Assembly: GCF_000478275.1 (NCBI RefSeq) | Contig: NZ_ASJB01000043.1 | Location: 238,884-302,883 of the forward strand | Direction of reading: 5' to 3' | Length of the DNA: 64,000 nt | Source of the DNA: Amycolatopsis orientalis DSM 40040 = KCTC 9412 | GTDB lineage: Bacteria; Actinomycetota; Actinomycetes; Mycobacteriales; Pseudonocardiaceae | In this document: positions 17,063 through 25,199 of the stretch, piece after piece | Position numbering within the stretch: position 1 is the first letter of the stretch | Layout of the letters: each line of letters begins with the position of its first letter | Notes under the pieces: model-generated | Databases searched by the model: none | Told to the model about the DNA's origin: nothing | Seen by the model: only the letters and a program-made list of their open reading frames with translations | Translations under genes and position numbers: made by a program

Positions 17063-17072
17063 GGGGTCTGCA

Positions 17073-17128
17073 TTTCGTCCTCTGGATGCGGTAGTTCAGT
17101 GTCGAACTACCGCATTCAGAGGACGAAA
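17073..17128. terminator. 25-bp stem hairpin between convergent genes
   Basis: Arms 17073-17097 and 17104-17128 pair over 25 positions with a single G-U pair and a six-base loop. The element fills the short gap between the convergent sugar dehydrogenase and WS/DGAT genes and probably terminates both. Its CCTCTGGATGCG core recurs at 37473-37484 beside another hairpin. Confidence 0.75.
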
Positions 17129-17135
17129 CGCGAGG

Positions 17136-18512
17136 TCAGCCGCGCCCGACGGACACGGCATGTTCCAGTTCGGCGAGCGCGGTGTCGAGGTGGGTCAGGA
17201 TGCGCTGCAGATGCGGCACGCTCCGGCGGCAGCCGGTGATACCGAAGTCCAGGTTGTCCCCGTTGCTGGTCAGCGTGATGTTCAGCGCCTGCCCGTCGAG
17301 CAGCACCGACGCCGGGTAGATGCCGTCGAGCGCCGCGCCGTTCCAGTACATCTGCTTACGCGGCCCCGGCACATTGGAGATCACCAGGTTGAACGGCGGT
17401 TTCGTGTTGTTCACGACACCCGGGATCGGCGACGCGCCGAGCTGGGCGACGTTGATCCCCGACAGCAGCAGCGTCTGCAGCGGGGTCAGCTCCGAGAAGA
17501 GCTTCTTCCCGTTCCGCATGGACGCGTTGATCGTCGCGAGCCGGGCGGCAGGATCGGTCAGATGGGTGGCGAGGTTGCACAGCAACGCGCCGATGTTGTT
17601 CCCCGAAGCGTCGCCACTGTCCTTGCGCCGCAAGGAAACCGGGACCATCGCGGTCAGCGGCGCGTCGGGGAGCGCGTTCTGTTCGATCAGGTAGTCCCGC
17701 AGCGCGCCCGAGCACATCGCCAGGACGACGTCGTTGCGGGAGACCCCGGCCGCGGTGGCGACCTTGCGCACGCGGTCGAGCGACCACGACTGCGCGGCGA
17801 ACCGCCGGGCGCCGCCGATCGGAACGTTGAACATCGTCTTCGGCGCCTGCGACGGCAGCGTGAGGGTGTGCTCCTGGAACGCCTCCCGCGCCACCTTCAT
17901 CGCGGCGGGCGCGATGCCCGCGAGCTGGTTGAACGTCTTGCCCACGGTGCGGAGCATCGACGGCGACGCCTTGCCGTTGCGGCCGCCGTCCGGTTTGGGC
18001 CGCGAGCCCCACGGCGGCGGGCAGTCGAGATCGTGCGGATCGTCCGACAGCGTGCCCTGCAGATGCCGCAGCGCCGACACGCCGTCCATCAGCGCGTGGT
18101 GGATCTTGCTGTAGATCGCGAACCGGCCGTCCTGCAGCCCCTCCACCAGATGGATCTCCCACAGGGGACGGTGCCGGTCGAGCAGGGTGCCGTGCCAGCG
18201 TCCGGTCAGCTCCAGCAGCTCGCGGATCCGGCCCGGCTGGGGCAGCGCCGAATGCCGGAAGTGGTAGTCGAGCTCGAGATCGTTGTCGGTCGCCCAGGCG
18301 ATATGCCCGGCGGTGTTGACCGGCCGGGCGGGACGGCGGCGGAACACCGAGCGCATGTTGTCGGATTCGAGCATGGTCTTGCGGACGTCACGCAGGTAGT
18401 CCGGCCCCGCGCCCTCGGGTTTCTTGAACAGCTGCAGGCCGCCGACGTGCATCGGATGTTCGCGCGTCTCCACGAGAAGGAACATCGAGTCGGTCACGGG
18501 CATGAACGGCAT
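17136..18512 (-). CDS. WS/DGAT family O-acyltransferase
   Basis: A 458-residue wax ester synthase/diacylglycerol acyltransferase. The catalytic HHALMDG motif (His138, His139, Asp143) is intact, and later blocks NNIGALLCNL and NLVISNVPGPR match the family. It transfers fatty acyl groups from acyl-CoA to diacylglycerol or a fatty alcohol, forming storage lipid. The ATG at 18512 is preferred, with GGAAGG upstream and the conserved MPFMPVTDSMF start; the frame extends further to 18548. It is divergent from the glutathione-transferase-like gene. Confidence 0.93.
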   Translation of the reverse strand: MPFMPVTDSMFLLVETREHPMHVGGLQLFKKPEGAGPDYLRDVRKTMLESDNMRSVFRRRPARPVNTAGHIAWATDNDLELDYHFRHSALPQPGRIRELLELTGRWHGTLLDRHRPLWEIHLVEGLQDGRFAIYSKIHHALMDGVSALRHLQGTLSDDPHDLDCPPPWGSRPKPDGGRNGKASPSMLRTVGKTFNQLAGIAPAAMKVAREAFQEHTLTLPSQAPKTMFNVPIGGARRFAAQSWSLDRVRKVATAAGVSRNDVVLAMCSGALRDYLIEQNALPDAPLTAMVPVSLRRKDSGDASGNNIGALLCNLATHLTDPAARLATINASMRNGKKLFSELTPLQTLLLSGINVAQLGASPIPGVVNNTKPPFNLVISNVPGPRKQMYWNGAALDGIYPASVLLDGQALNITLTSNGDNLDFGITGCRRSVPHLQRILTHLDTALAELEHAVSVGRG

Positions 18513-18607
18513 CGTCGGACCACCTTCCGCGCGGCGGCGTGCGAGCACGCCGGGTGCGAGAGTCTACGCACACCGAAACCACCATCTCACGCTTTAGGGT
18601 GGCGTAC

Positions 18608-19621
18608 ATGACGATCCCGACCGATCCGCAGACGGGTGAGTTCCGTCGGTCCGCCAACCATTTCGACGCGCGCATCACCGCCGACGGCCGCGACGGCTGG
18701 CCGGTCGAGGCGGGAAGATACCGGCTGGTGGTGAGCCGGGCCTGTCCCTGGGCGAGCCGGGGGCTGATCGTCCGGCGGCTGCTGGGCCTCGAGTCCGCGC
18801 TGAGCGTGGCCGTGGCCGACCCGATCCAGGACGACAAGAGCTGGCGGTTCACCCTCGATCCCGATGACCGGGACCCGGTACTGGGCATCAAATACCTGGC
18901 CGAGGCCTATCACGCGGCCGATCCGCACTATCTGGGCGGGATCAGCGTTCCGGCCATTGTGGACATTCCGAGCGGGCGGCTGGTGACCAACGACTATCCG
19001 CGGATCACCCTGGACTTTTCCACCGAATGGACCAGTCTCCACCGGTCCGGTGCGCCGGACCTCTATCCCGAGCGGTCGCGCGACGAGATCGACGACGTCA
19101 ACGCGGGCGTGTTCGCCGACGTCAACGCCGCCGTCTACCAGGCCGGTTTCGCGACCAAGCAGGCCGCGTACGAAGACGCCTATCATCGGCTCTTCGTCAT
19201 GCTGGACGTGCTTTCCGAACGGCTCGAAAGGCAGCGCTACCTCGTCGGTGACACGATCACCGAAGCGGACATCCGGCTGTTCACCACCCTCGTCCGCTTC
19301 GATCCGGTCTATCACGGGCATTTCAAGTGCAACCGGAACAAACTGACCGAGATGCCGGTCCTGTGGGCCTACGCCCGCGACCTCTTCCAAACGCCGGGTT
19401 TCGGTGACACCGTCGATTTCGACCACATCAAGCGGCACTACTACGCGGTGCATGAGCAGGTGAACCCGACGCGGATCGTCCCTTTGGGACCGGAGCTGTC
19501 CGGCTGGGCGACCCCGCATCACCGGGAGCAGCTGGGCGGTCGCCCGTTCGGCGACGGCACGCCGCCGGGACCGCCGCCCGAGGACGAACGGATCGGGGAA
19601 ACGGATGGAGCCACTTCCTGA
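18608..19621 (+). CDS. Xi-class glutathione transferase-like protein (glutathionyl- or mycothiol-quinone reductase)
   Basis: A 337-residue protein of the ECM4/YqjG family. The N-terminal thioredoxin-like part carries the catalytic Cys in RACPWASRG (Cys46). The C-terminal helical part contains YLVGDTITEADIRLFTTLVRFDPVY and the YYAVHEQVNP stretch. These enzymes reduce glutathionyl-hydroquinones; actinomycetes lack glutathione in most cases, so mycothiol may be the thiol. The end overlaps the next gene by 17 bases, so the two are co-translated. Confidence 0.88.
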   Translation: MTIPTDPQTGEFRRSANHFDARITADGRDGWPVEAGRYRLVVSRACPWASRGLIVRRLLGLESALSVAVADPIQDDKSWRFTLDPDDRDPVLGIKYLAEAYHAADPHYLGGISVPAIVDIPSGRLVTNDYPRITLDFSTEWTSLHRSGAPDLYPERSRDEIDDVNAGVFADVNAAVYQAGFATKQAAYEDAYHRLFVMLDVLSERLERQRYLVGDTITEADIRLFTTLVRFDPVYHGHFKCNRNKLTEMPVLWAYARDLFQTPGFGDTVDFDHIKRHYYAVHEQVNPTRIVPLGPELSGWATPHHREQLGGRPFGDGTPPGPPPEDERIGETDGATS

Positions 19622-20762
19622 ACGCACCGACGTCGTCGTGATCGGCGGCGGCATCATCGGGGTCGCCTGCGCGTACCGGCTCGCCGCCGCCGGGGTCTCG
19701 GTGCTGCTGCTCGAACGCGACGGCCTGGGCGCGGGCTCGACGGCGAAGGCGGCGGGCGGGATCCGGTCGTCGTTCACGACCAGGGTCAACATCGAGATCG
19801 GGCTGCGCGGGCTGGCCGAGTACGCCTCCTTCGCCGAGACGTACGGGACCGAGATCGACTTCCGCCGCGACGGGTACCTGTACCTGGTCACCGATCCCGC
19901 GGATCTGCCCGAATTCGAGTGCTGTGTCGCCCTGCAGAACTCCTACGGCGTCCGCAGCAGGCTCGTCGAACCGGCCGAAGCGCGGCGGTTCTCGCCGCTG
20001 ATCGACACCGAAGGCGTGGTCGCGGCGCTGTGGTCCCCGGACGACGCGAAGGCCACCCCGGACTCCGCCGTCCAGGGTTACGCGCGGGCGGCCCGCGGCC
20101 ACGGCGCGGTGCTGAGGACCGGGGTCGAGGTCGTCGGCATCGAGCGCGACGGCGACGAGATCACCGGCGTCCGGACCAGCGACGGTTTCGTGTCGACGAA
20201 CGCCGTGGTCTGCGCGGCGGGCGCCTGGTCGGGCCGGATCGGCGAGTTCGCCGGCGTCGAGCTGCCGGTGCGGCCGTTCCGGCGGCAGGTCGTGTTCACC
20301 GGACCGGTCGCGGAGCTGCCCGAGTCCGTCCCGCTGACCATCGAGATGCCGTCGGCGTTCTACTTCCACCGCGAGGGCCTCGGCCTGGCGATGTCCTTCT
20401 GCGACGGGGACGGCGACCCCGGCTTCGACACCCGCTACCAGCCGGGCGACTGGCTGCCGAAGCTCGCCGAGATCGCCGCGCGGCGGGTGCCCGCGGTGCT
20501 CGACGCGGGGATCCGCAGCGGCTGGGCCGGGCTGTACGAAGTCACCCCCGACCGCAACCAGATCGTGGGGGAAAGCGTCCACCTGTCGCGGTTCTTCTAC
20601 GCGACCGGGTTTTCGGGACACGGGTTCCAGATGGGCCCGGCCGTGGGGGAGCTCGTGCGGGACCTCTACCTGGGGCGGGTCCCGGCCATCGACATCACCG
20701 AGCTCGACGTCCGCCGGTTCGCCGGCGACCGGGCCGTGACGAGGGAGCACAACATTGTCTGA
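19605..20762 (+). CDS. FAD-dependent oxidoreductase (DAO/sarcosine oxidase-type)
   Basis: A 385-residue flavoprotein. The N-terminal dinucleotide motif VVVIGGGIIGVACAYRLA binds FAD, and GLYEVTPDRNQIVGE and FSGHGFQMGPAVGELV are typical of the D-amino acid/sarcosine oxidase superfamily. It oxidises an amine or amino acid, passing electrons to oxygen or another acceptor. It overlaps the GST-like gene at its start and the PPOX gene by eight bases at its end, so the three are one unit. The substrate is unknown. There is no signal peptide. Confidence 0.88.
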   Translation: MEPLPERTDVVVIGGGIIGVACAYRLAAAGVSVLLLERDGLGAGSTAKAAGGIRSSFTTRVNIEIGLRGLAEYASFAETYGTEIDFRRDGYLYLVTDPADLPEFECCVALQNSYGVRSRLVEPAEARRFSPLIDTEGVVAALWSPDDAKATPDSAVQGYARAARGHGAVLRTGVEVVGIERDGDEITGVRTSDGFVSTNAVVCAAGAWSGRIGEFAGVELPVRPFRRQVVFTGPVAELPESVPLTIEMPSAFYFHREGLGLAMSFCDGDGDPGFDTRYQPGDWLPKLAEIAARRVPAVLDAGIRSGWAGLYEVTPDRNQIVGESVHLSRFFYATGFSGHGFQMGPAVGELVRDLYLGRVPAIDITELDVRRFAGDRAVTREHNIV

Positions 20763-21393
20763 ATTGTCTGACGGGATCATCGAGGTCACGACCGAGGCGG
20801 AGCTGCGCGAGATCCTGCCGCCGCCGCTGGAGCGGACCGCGAACAAGGCGCGGGCGGAACTGCACGAAATGGACCGGCGGTGGCTGGCGGAGTCGCCGTT
20901 CGTGCTGATCGCGACGTCGGCGGCGGACGGCACCTGCGACGTCTCGCCGAAGGGCGACCCGGCGGGGTTCACCCTGGTACTGGACGACACGCGGATCGCG
21001 ATCCCGGAGCGGCCGGGCAACCGCCGCGCCGACGGGTTCCACAACGTGCTGTCGAATCCGCACGTCGGGCTGATCTACCTCATCCCCGGCCGAGGGGACA
21101 CGCTGCGGATCAACGGAAGGGCGCGGCTGGTGCGGGAGGCGCCGTTCTTCGACGACATGATCGTGAAGGGGAACCGGCCGAAACTCGCGCTGGTCGTCGA
21201 CATCGACGAGATCTTCCACCACTGTCAGAAGGCGTTCATGCGGTCGAAGCTCTGGGCCCACGAGACCTGGACGCCCGACGCGATGCCGTCGAGGGCGGTT
21301 CTCGCCAAGACCTTCGAGCGGCCGGACGAGAGCCTGGCGGAGATCGAGTCGTACTACGATCCCGCCAACTACGCGGCCGGGCTGTACGGATAG
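20755..21393 (+). CDS. Pyridoxamine 5'-phosphate oxidase-like FMN protein
   Basis: A 212-residue split-barrel flavin protein. SPFVLIATSAADGTCDVSPKGDPAGF and the later GRGDTLRINGRARLVR are typical of the PPOX-like subfamily related to MSMEG_1061. These proteins bind FMN or F420 and often reduce or bind small redox molecules. The start is probably TTG at 20755, since translation overlaps the oxidoreductase stop; another TTG lies nine bases on. It is the last gene before a 46-bp palindrome. Confidence 0.82.
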   Translation: MSELSDGIIEVTTEAELREILPPPLERTANKARAELHEMDRRWLAESPFVLIATSAADGTCDVSPKGDPAGFTLVLDDTRIAIPERPGNRRADGFHNVLSNPHVGLIYLIPGRGDTLRINGRARLVREAPFFDDMIVKGNRPKLALVVDIDEIFHHCQKAFMRSKLWAHETWTPDAMPSRAVLAKTFERPDESLAEIESYYDPANYAAGLYG

Positions 21394-21412
21394 GTGCGGC
21401 CGGGTGCTGGGG

Positions 21413-21458
21413 CTCGTGAGTGGTAATGACGGTTAGAACCGTCATTACCACTCACGAG
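21413..21458. repeat. Dispersed palindrome family 1, copy 1 (AATGACGG core)
   Basis: Two perfect 22-base arms, 21413-21434 and 21437-21458, flank a two-base centre. The outer part reads CTCGTGAGTGG and the variable core is AATGACGG. It lies 20 bases after the PPOX stop, between two rightward units, where a terminator is expected. Family members are listed through the window. Confidence 0.9.
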
Positions 21459-21479
21459 GCCATAGCGTGATGGTTGCTG

Positions 21480-21494
21480 GATCGTTGAACGATC
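21480..21494. promoter_or_regulatory. GntR-type operator palindrome before the TPP-hydantoinase operon
   Basis: GATCGTTGAACGATC is a perfect 15-bp inverted repeat around a central G. It lies 17 bases before the GTG of the first operon gene. Its shape resembles the GATTGT-YG-ACAAT sites of the first island but differs in sequence, so the second GntR protein (27701-28396), the last gene of the operon, is the likely ligand. This would give autoregulation. Confidence 0.75.
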
Positions 21495-21510
21495 TGGCAC
21501 TATCGGCGGG

Positions 21511-23142
21511 GTGCCTGCACCCACCGGAGCCCAGCATCTCGCCGACGCGCTGACCGCTCTGGGGACCGAAGTCGTCTTCGGTCTCCCCGGGGTGCACAAC
21601 CTGCCGTTATGGGAGGCGCTGGCCGATACGGACATCCGGCTCGTCGGGGTCCGCCACGAGCAGACGGCAGGCTACGCGGCCGACGGCTACGCCCGCGCGA
21701 CCGGGAAACTCGGCGTCGCGCTGGTGACCACCGGGCCCGGTGCGGCGAACACACTCGCCGCCGTCGGCGAGGCGATGGCCTCGGCCGCGCCCATGCTGGT
21801 GATCGCGACCGACATCCCGTCCACCCTGCGGCGTCCCGGCGTGGTCCGCGGCGTCCTGCACGAGACGTCGGACCAGCAGGCGATGTTCGCGCCGGTCACG
21901 AAGGCCGGGTTCACCGTCCAGAGCGCCGATCAGGTCGCCGCCACCCTGCACCGCGCGGCCCGGCTCGCGCTCCAGCCGCAGAGCGGGCCGGTCTATCTCG
22001 GCATCCCGGCCGACTTCCTTTCCGAGCGGACGCCTGCCCGCCGTCCGCCGCGATCGCACGCGCGGCCGGCCGAGATCCCGGATCTCAGCGAGGCCGAGGC
22101 GGTGCTGGCCACCGCGGAACGGCCGCTGATCTGGGCGGGCGGCGGCGCGCTGCGGGCCGAAGCCGGTGAGGCGATCGGCAAACTCGCCGAACGGCTGGCC
22201 GCGCCGGTGCTCACGACGTTCGGCGCGCGCGGGCTCCTGTCGGTCGATCATCCCTGTCTCGCTCCGAACCCGGTCCACGCGCCCGAAGTCGGCGCGCTGT
22301 GGGACGAGGCCGACGTCGTCCTCGCCATCGGCACCGATTTCGACGGGCTGATGACGCAGAACTGGCTGATGCCGAAGCCGAAGAAGCTCATCGCGATCAA
22401 CGTCGATCCCGACGACGCGGCCAAGAACTACCAGCCGGACATCACGCTGGTCGGCGACGCCCGGGTGCTCACCGAAGCGCTGAAAGTCGAGGAACGGCCC
22501 GGTATCGCGGCCCTGGTCGGCAGGCTCGCCAAGGTCTCCGCCCGGGTCCGGCAGCGGATCAAGGAGGAGGAACCGCAGGCGGCGGATCTCCTGTCCACTT
22601 TGGACGAGGTGCTGCCGCAGGACGCCGTCGTGGTCGCGGACATGTGCGTCGCCGGGTACTGGATCGGCGGTTTCCACCGCGTCCGCGCCCCGCGCAAGCT
22701 CGCCTATCCGATGGGCTGGGGCACGCTCGGGTACGGTTTCCCGGCCGCGCTCGGCGCCGGGGCGGCGGGCACCGGGCGCGCCATCTGCGTCAGCGGGGAC
22801 GGCGGTTTCCTGTTCGCCTGTGGTGATCTCGCCACGCTCGCGCAGGAACAGCTGCCGGTCACGGTGATCATCGTCGACGATGGCGGCTACGGGATGCTCC
22901 GCTACGACCAGGACAGGGCCGGGCTGCCGCGGCGCGGTGTCGACTGGGACAGCCCCGATTTCGTCGGTCTCGCCCGGTCCTTCGGCGTCCACGCGGACCG
23001 GGTGTCCGGGTTCGGCCGCGCGTTCCGGCGGCTGCTCGGCGAGTTCGTCGAATCCGACGAGCCGAACGTCCTGGTCGTCCGGGCGAAGATGGCGCCGCCG
23101 CTCAACACGTCCCCGCGCTGGTATCGCAAGGAATCTTCGTGA
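21511..23142 (+). CDS. Thiamine pyrophosphate-dependent enzyme (acetolactate synthase/benzoylformate decarboxylase-like)
   Basis: A 543-residue TPP enzyme with the three usual domains. The cofactor-activating Glu is in RHEQTAGYAADGYAR (Glu50). The PP domain has VSGDGGFLFACGDLATL (GDG near residue 430), but the position of the usual Asn that completes the metal site reads VDDGGYGML (about 456). Enzymes of this family split or join 2-oxoacids. It overlaps HyuA by four bases and starts with GTG after the palindrome at 21480-21494. The specific reaction is unknown, and classical acetolactate synthase is unlikely because no small subunit is present. Confidence 0.85.
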   Translation: MPAPTGAQHLADALTALGTEVVFGLPGVHNLPLWEALADTDIRLVGVRHEQTAGYAADGYARATGKLGVALVTTGPGAANTLAAVGEAMASAAPMLVIATDIPSTLRRPGVVRGVLHETSDQQAMFAPVTKAGFTVQSADQVAATLHRAARLALQPQSGPVYLGIPADFLSERTPARRPPRSHARPAEIPDLSEAEAVLATAERPLIWAGGGALRAEAGEAIGKLAERLAAPVLTTFGARGLLSVDHPCLAPNPVHAPEVGALWDEADVVLAIGTDFDGLMTQNWLMPKPKKLIAINVDPDDAAKNYQPDITLVGDARVLTEALKVEERPGIAALVGRLAKVSARVRQRIKEEEPQAADLLSTLDEVLPQDAVVVADMCVAGYWIGGFHRVRAPRKLAYPMGWGTLGYGFPAALGAGAAGTGRAICVSGDGGFLFACGDLATLAQEQLPVTVIIVDDGGYGMLRYDQDRAGLPRRGVDWDSPDFVGLARSFGVHADRVSGFGRAFRRLLGEFVESDEPNVLVVRAKMAPPLNTSPRWYRKESS

Positions 23143-25199
23143 CCGGGCTCCGCGTCGGCGTGGACATCGGCGGCACGTTCACCGATCTCTGCGTCCTCGA
23201 CGGAACCGGTGTCGTCGCCGTCGGCAAGGTGCTGACGACGCACGACGAACCAGCCCGCGCGGTCGAGGAAGGTCTCAAAAGGACACTCGACGACGCCGGA
23301 CTGGACCCGGGCGACGTCGAGCAGTTCGTGCATGGCACCACCCTGGTCACGAACGCGCTCATCGAACGCAAGGGATCGCGTACCGCGCTGCTGGCCACCG
23401 CCGGTTTCCGTGACGTGCTGGAGATGCGGCGCGAACACCGGTACGAGCTGTACGACCTGCTCATCGAGCTGCCGTCGCCCCTGGTCCCGCGGCATCTGAG
23501 ATTCGACGTCCCCGAGCGCATCCTCGCCGACGGGACCGTCCACACCGGACTGGACGAGGACTACGTCGCGCGGCTCGGCCGCGAACTCGACGACCGCGGG
23601 ATCGACGCGGTGGCGATCTGTTTCCTGCACGCCTTCACCAATCCCGCGCACGAACGCCGGGCCGCGGAGGTGCTCAAGAACGTCGCGCCGAGGCTGCGGA
23701 TCGCGTTGTCGAGCGAGGTCGTCCCGGAGATCCGCGAGTTCGAACGCACCTCCACCACGGTCGCGAACGTCTACGTCCAGGACCTCACCGAACGCTATCT
23801 GCGTGACCTGGAACGGCGTCTGCACGAGGCCGGAGTGCGGCCGTCGCCGCACATCATGCTGTCCAACGGCGGGATAGCGACCGTCGAAACCGCCGCCCGC
23901 TATCCGATCCGCATCCTGGAATCCGGTCCGGCGGGCGGGGCGCTGGCCGCGTCCGCCATCGGTTCCGCGGCCGGGGTCGAGGATCTGCTCGCCTTCGACA
24001 TGGGCGGCACCACGGCGAAACTGTGCATGATCTCCGGTGGCGCGCCGCTGGTGACCCACGAGTTCGAAGTGGACCGGAAGTACCGGCTGCTGCCGGGCTC
24101 CGGGCTGCCGGTCAAGGTCCCGGTCACCGACATGATCGAGATCGGCGTCGGCGGCGGTTCGATCGCCCGCATCGACGCACTCGGCCTGCTCACCGTCGGC
24201 CCGGATTCGGCCGGTTCCGAACCCGGCCCGGTCTGCTACGGGCGAGGCGGCACCGAGCCCACCGTGACCGACGCCGACCTCGTGCTCGGCTATCTGGATC
24301 CCGCGTACTTCCTCGGCGGCGGAATGACTTTGGACGCCGTGGGCGCGCGCGAGGCCATCCGGTCGAAGATCGCCGGACCGCTCGGCGTCGGTGTCGAAGA
24401 GGCCGCCTGGGGTATCCACACCAGCGTCAACGAGGACATGGCGAACGCCGCCCGTGTGCACGCCGTCGAACGGGGCAAGGATCCGGCGAAACTGCCGATG
24501 TTCACCTTCGGCGGCGCCGGACCGGTGCACGGCGTCGGTGTCGCAAGGGCGCTCGGTGCACCCGAAGTGGTCGCCCCGCCGGCGGCCGGGGTGTTGAGCG
24601 CGGCGGGTTTCCTCACCGCGCCACTGGCCTTCGACTTCGTGCGTTCGGCACGCGCGGCCGTACTCGATCTTTCCCGGGAACAGGTGGAGACACTGTTCGC
24701 CGAGATGGAGGCCGAGGGGGCGGAGCTGCTGGAGAAGTCCGGTGTGGACGGTGCACAGGTGACGCACCGCCGGATCGCCGAGATGCGGTATTCCGGGCAG
24801 GGCTACGAAATTCGCGTGCCGGTCGAGAAGGGGAACTGGCCGGAGTCGCTGCTCGACGCGTTCACCGACGCCTACCGGACGCTGTATCGGCGGACCGGTC
24901 CGGACGTCGCGATCGAGGTGCTCAACTGGCGGGTCGTCTCCAGCGGCCCGGCCCCCGACGTCACGCTGAAACTCGCGGGCACGATGGCCGAAGGCGACGC
25001 GCGCAAGGGGAGCCGTCCGGCGTATTTCCCGGCTGCGGGTGGTTTCGTCGATACCGCGGTGTTCGACCGGTATCGGCTCAAGGCCGGCGATCGCGTCGAA
25101 GGTCCGGCCATCGTGGAGGAACGGGAGTCCACAGTGGTCGTTCCACCGGGCGCCCGCTGTGTCGTCGGCGAGGACGCGAGTCTGGTGGTGACGGTGTGA
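23139..25199 (+). CDS. hyuA: Hydantoinase/5-oxoprolinase-type protein, subunit A (HyuA)
   Basis: A 686-residue ATP-dependent cyclic amide hydrolase subunit. It begins with the nucleotide motif GVDIGGTFTDLCV and has HGTTLVTNALIERKG, LESGPAGG, FDMGGTTAKL and IGVGGGSIARID, all typical of HyuA/acetone-carboxylase-like proteins. With HyuB it hydrolyses 5-oxoproline, hydantoins or related lactams using ATP. GTGA overlaps link it to both neighbours. A single operon with a TPP enzyme and SDR suggests a broader route for a cyclic amide or imide substrate. The substrate is not identifiable from sequence. Confidence 0.9.
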   Translation: MTGLRVGVDIGGTFTDLCVLDGTGVVAVGKVLTTHDEPARAVEEGLKRTLDDAGLDPGDVEQFVHGTTLVTNALIERKGSRTALLATAGFRDVLEMRREHRYELYDLLIELPSPLVPRHLRFDVPERILADGTVHTGLDEDYVARLGRELDDRGIDAVAICFLHAFTNPAHERRAAEVLKNVAPRLRIALSSEVVPEIREFERTSTTVANVYVQDLTERYLRDLERRLHEAGVRPSPHIMLSNGGIATVETAARYPIRILESGPAGGALAASAIGSAAGVEDLLAFDMGGTTAKLCMISGGAPLVTHEFEVDRKYRLLPGSGLPVKVPVTDMIEIGVGGGSIARIDALGLLTVGPDSAGSEPGPVCYGRGGTEPTVTDADLVLGYLDPAYFLGGGMTLDAVGAREAIRSKIAGPLGVGVEEAAWGIHTSVNEDMANAARVHAVERGKDPAKLPMFTFGGAGPVHGVGVARALGAPEVVAPPAAGVLSAAGFLTAPLAFDFVRSARAAVLDLSREQVETLFAEMEAEGAELLEKSGVDGAQVTHRRIAEMRYSGQGYEIRVPVEKGNWPESLLDAFTDAYRTLYRRTGPDVAIEVLNWRVVSSGPAPDVTLKLAGTMAEGDARKGSRPAYFPAAGGFVDTAVFDRYRLKAGDRVEGPAIVEERESTVVVPPGARCVVGEDASLVVTV

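Noticed and set aside
17007..18611. Rightward open frame of 534 codons
   Set aside because: It mirrors the WS/DGAT gene; its product is a low-complexity Arg/Gly/Val protein without motifs.
21511..23142. Assignment as acetolactate synthase large subunit
   Set aside because: No small subunit or branched-chain genes are adjacent, and the metal-site Asn is replaced by Asp.
23139..24767. Leftward open frame across hyuA
   Set aside because: It begins within the TPP gene region and has no motif; hyuA on the other strand is well supported.
24023..25195. Upstream extension of the hyuB frame
   Set aside because: It reads hyuA in the wrong frame. The GTGA overlap at 25196 gives the natural start.
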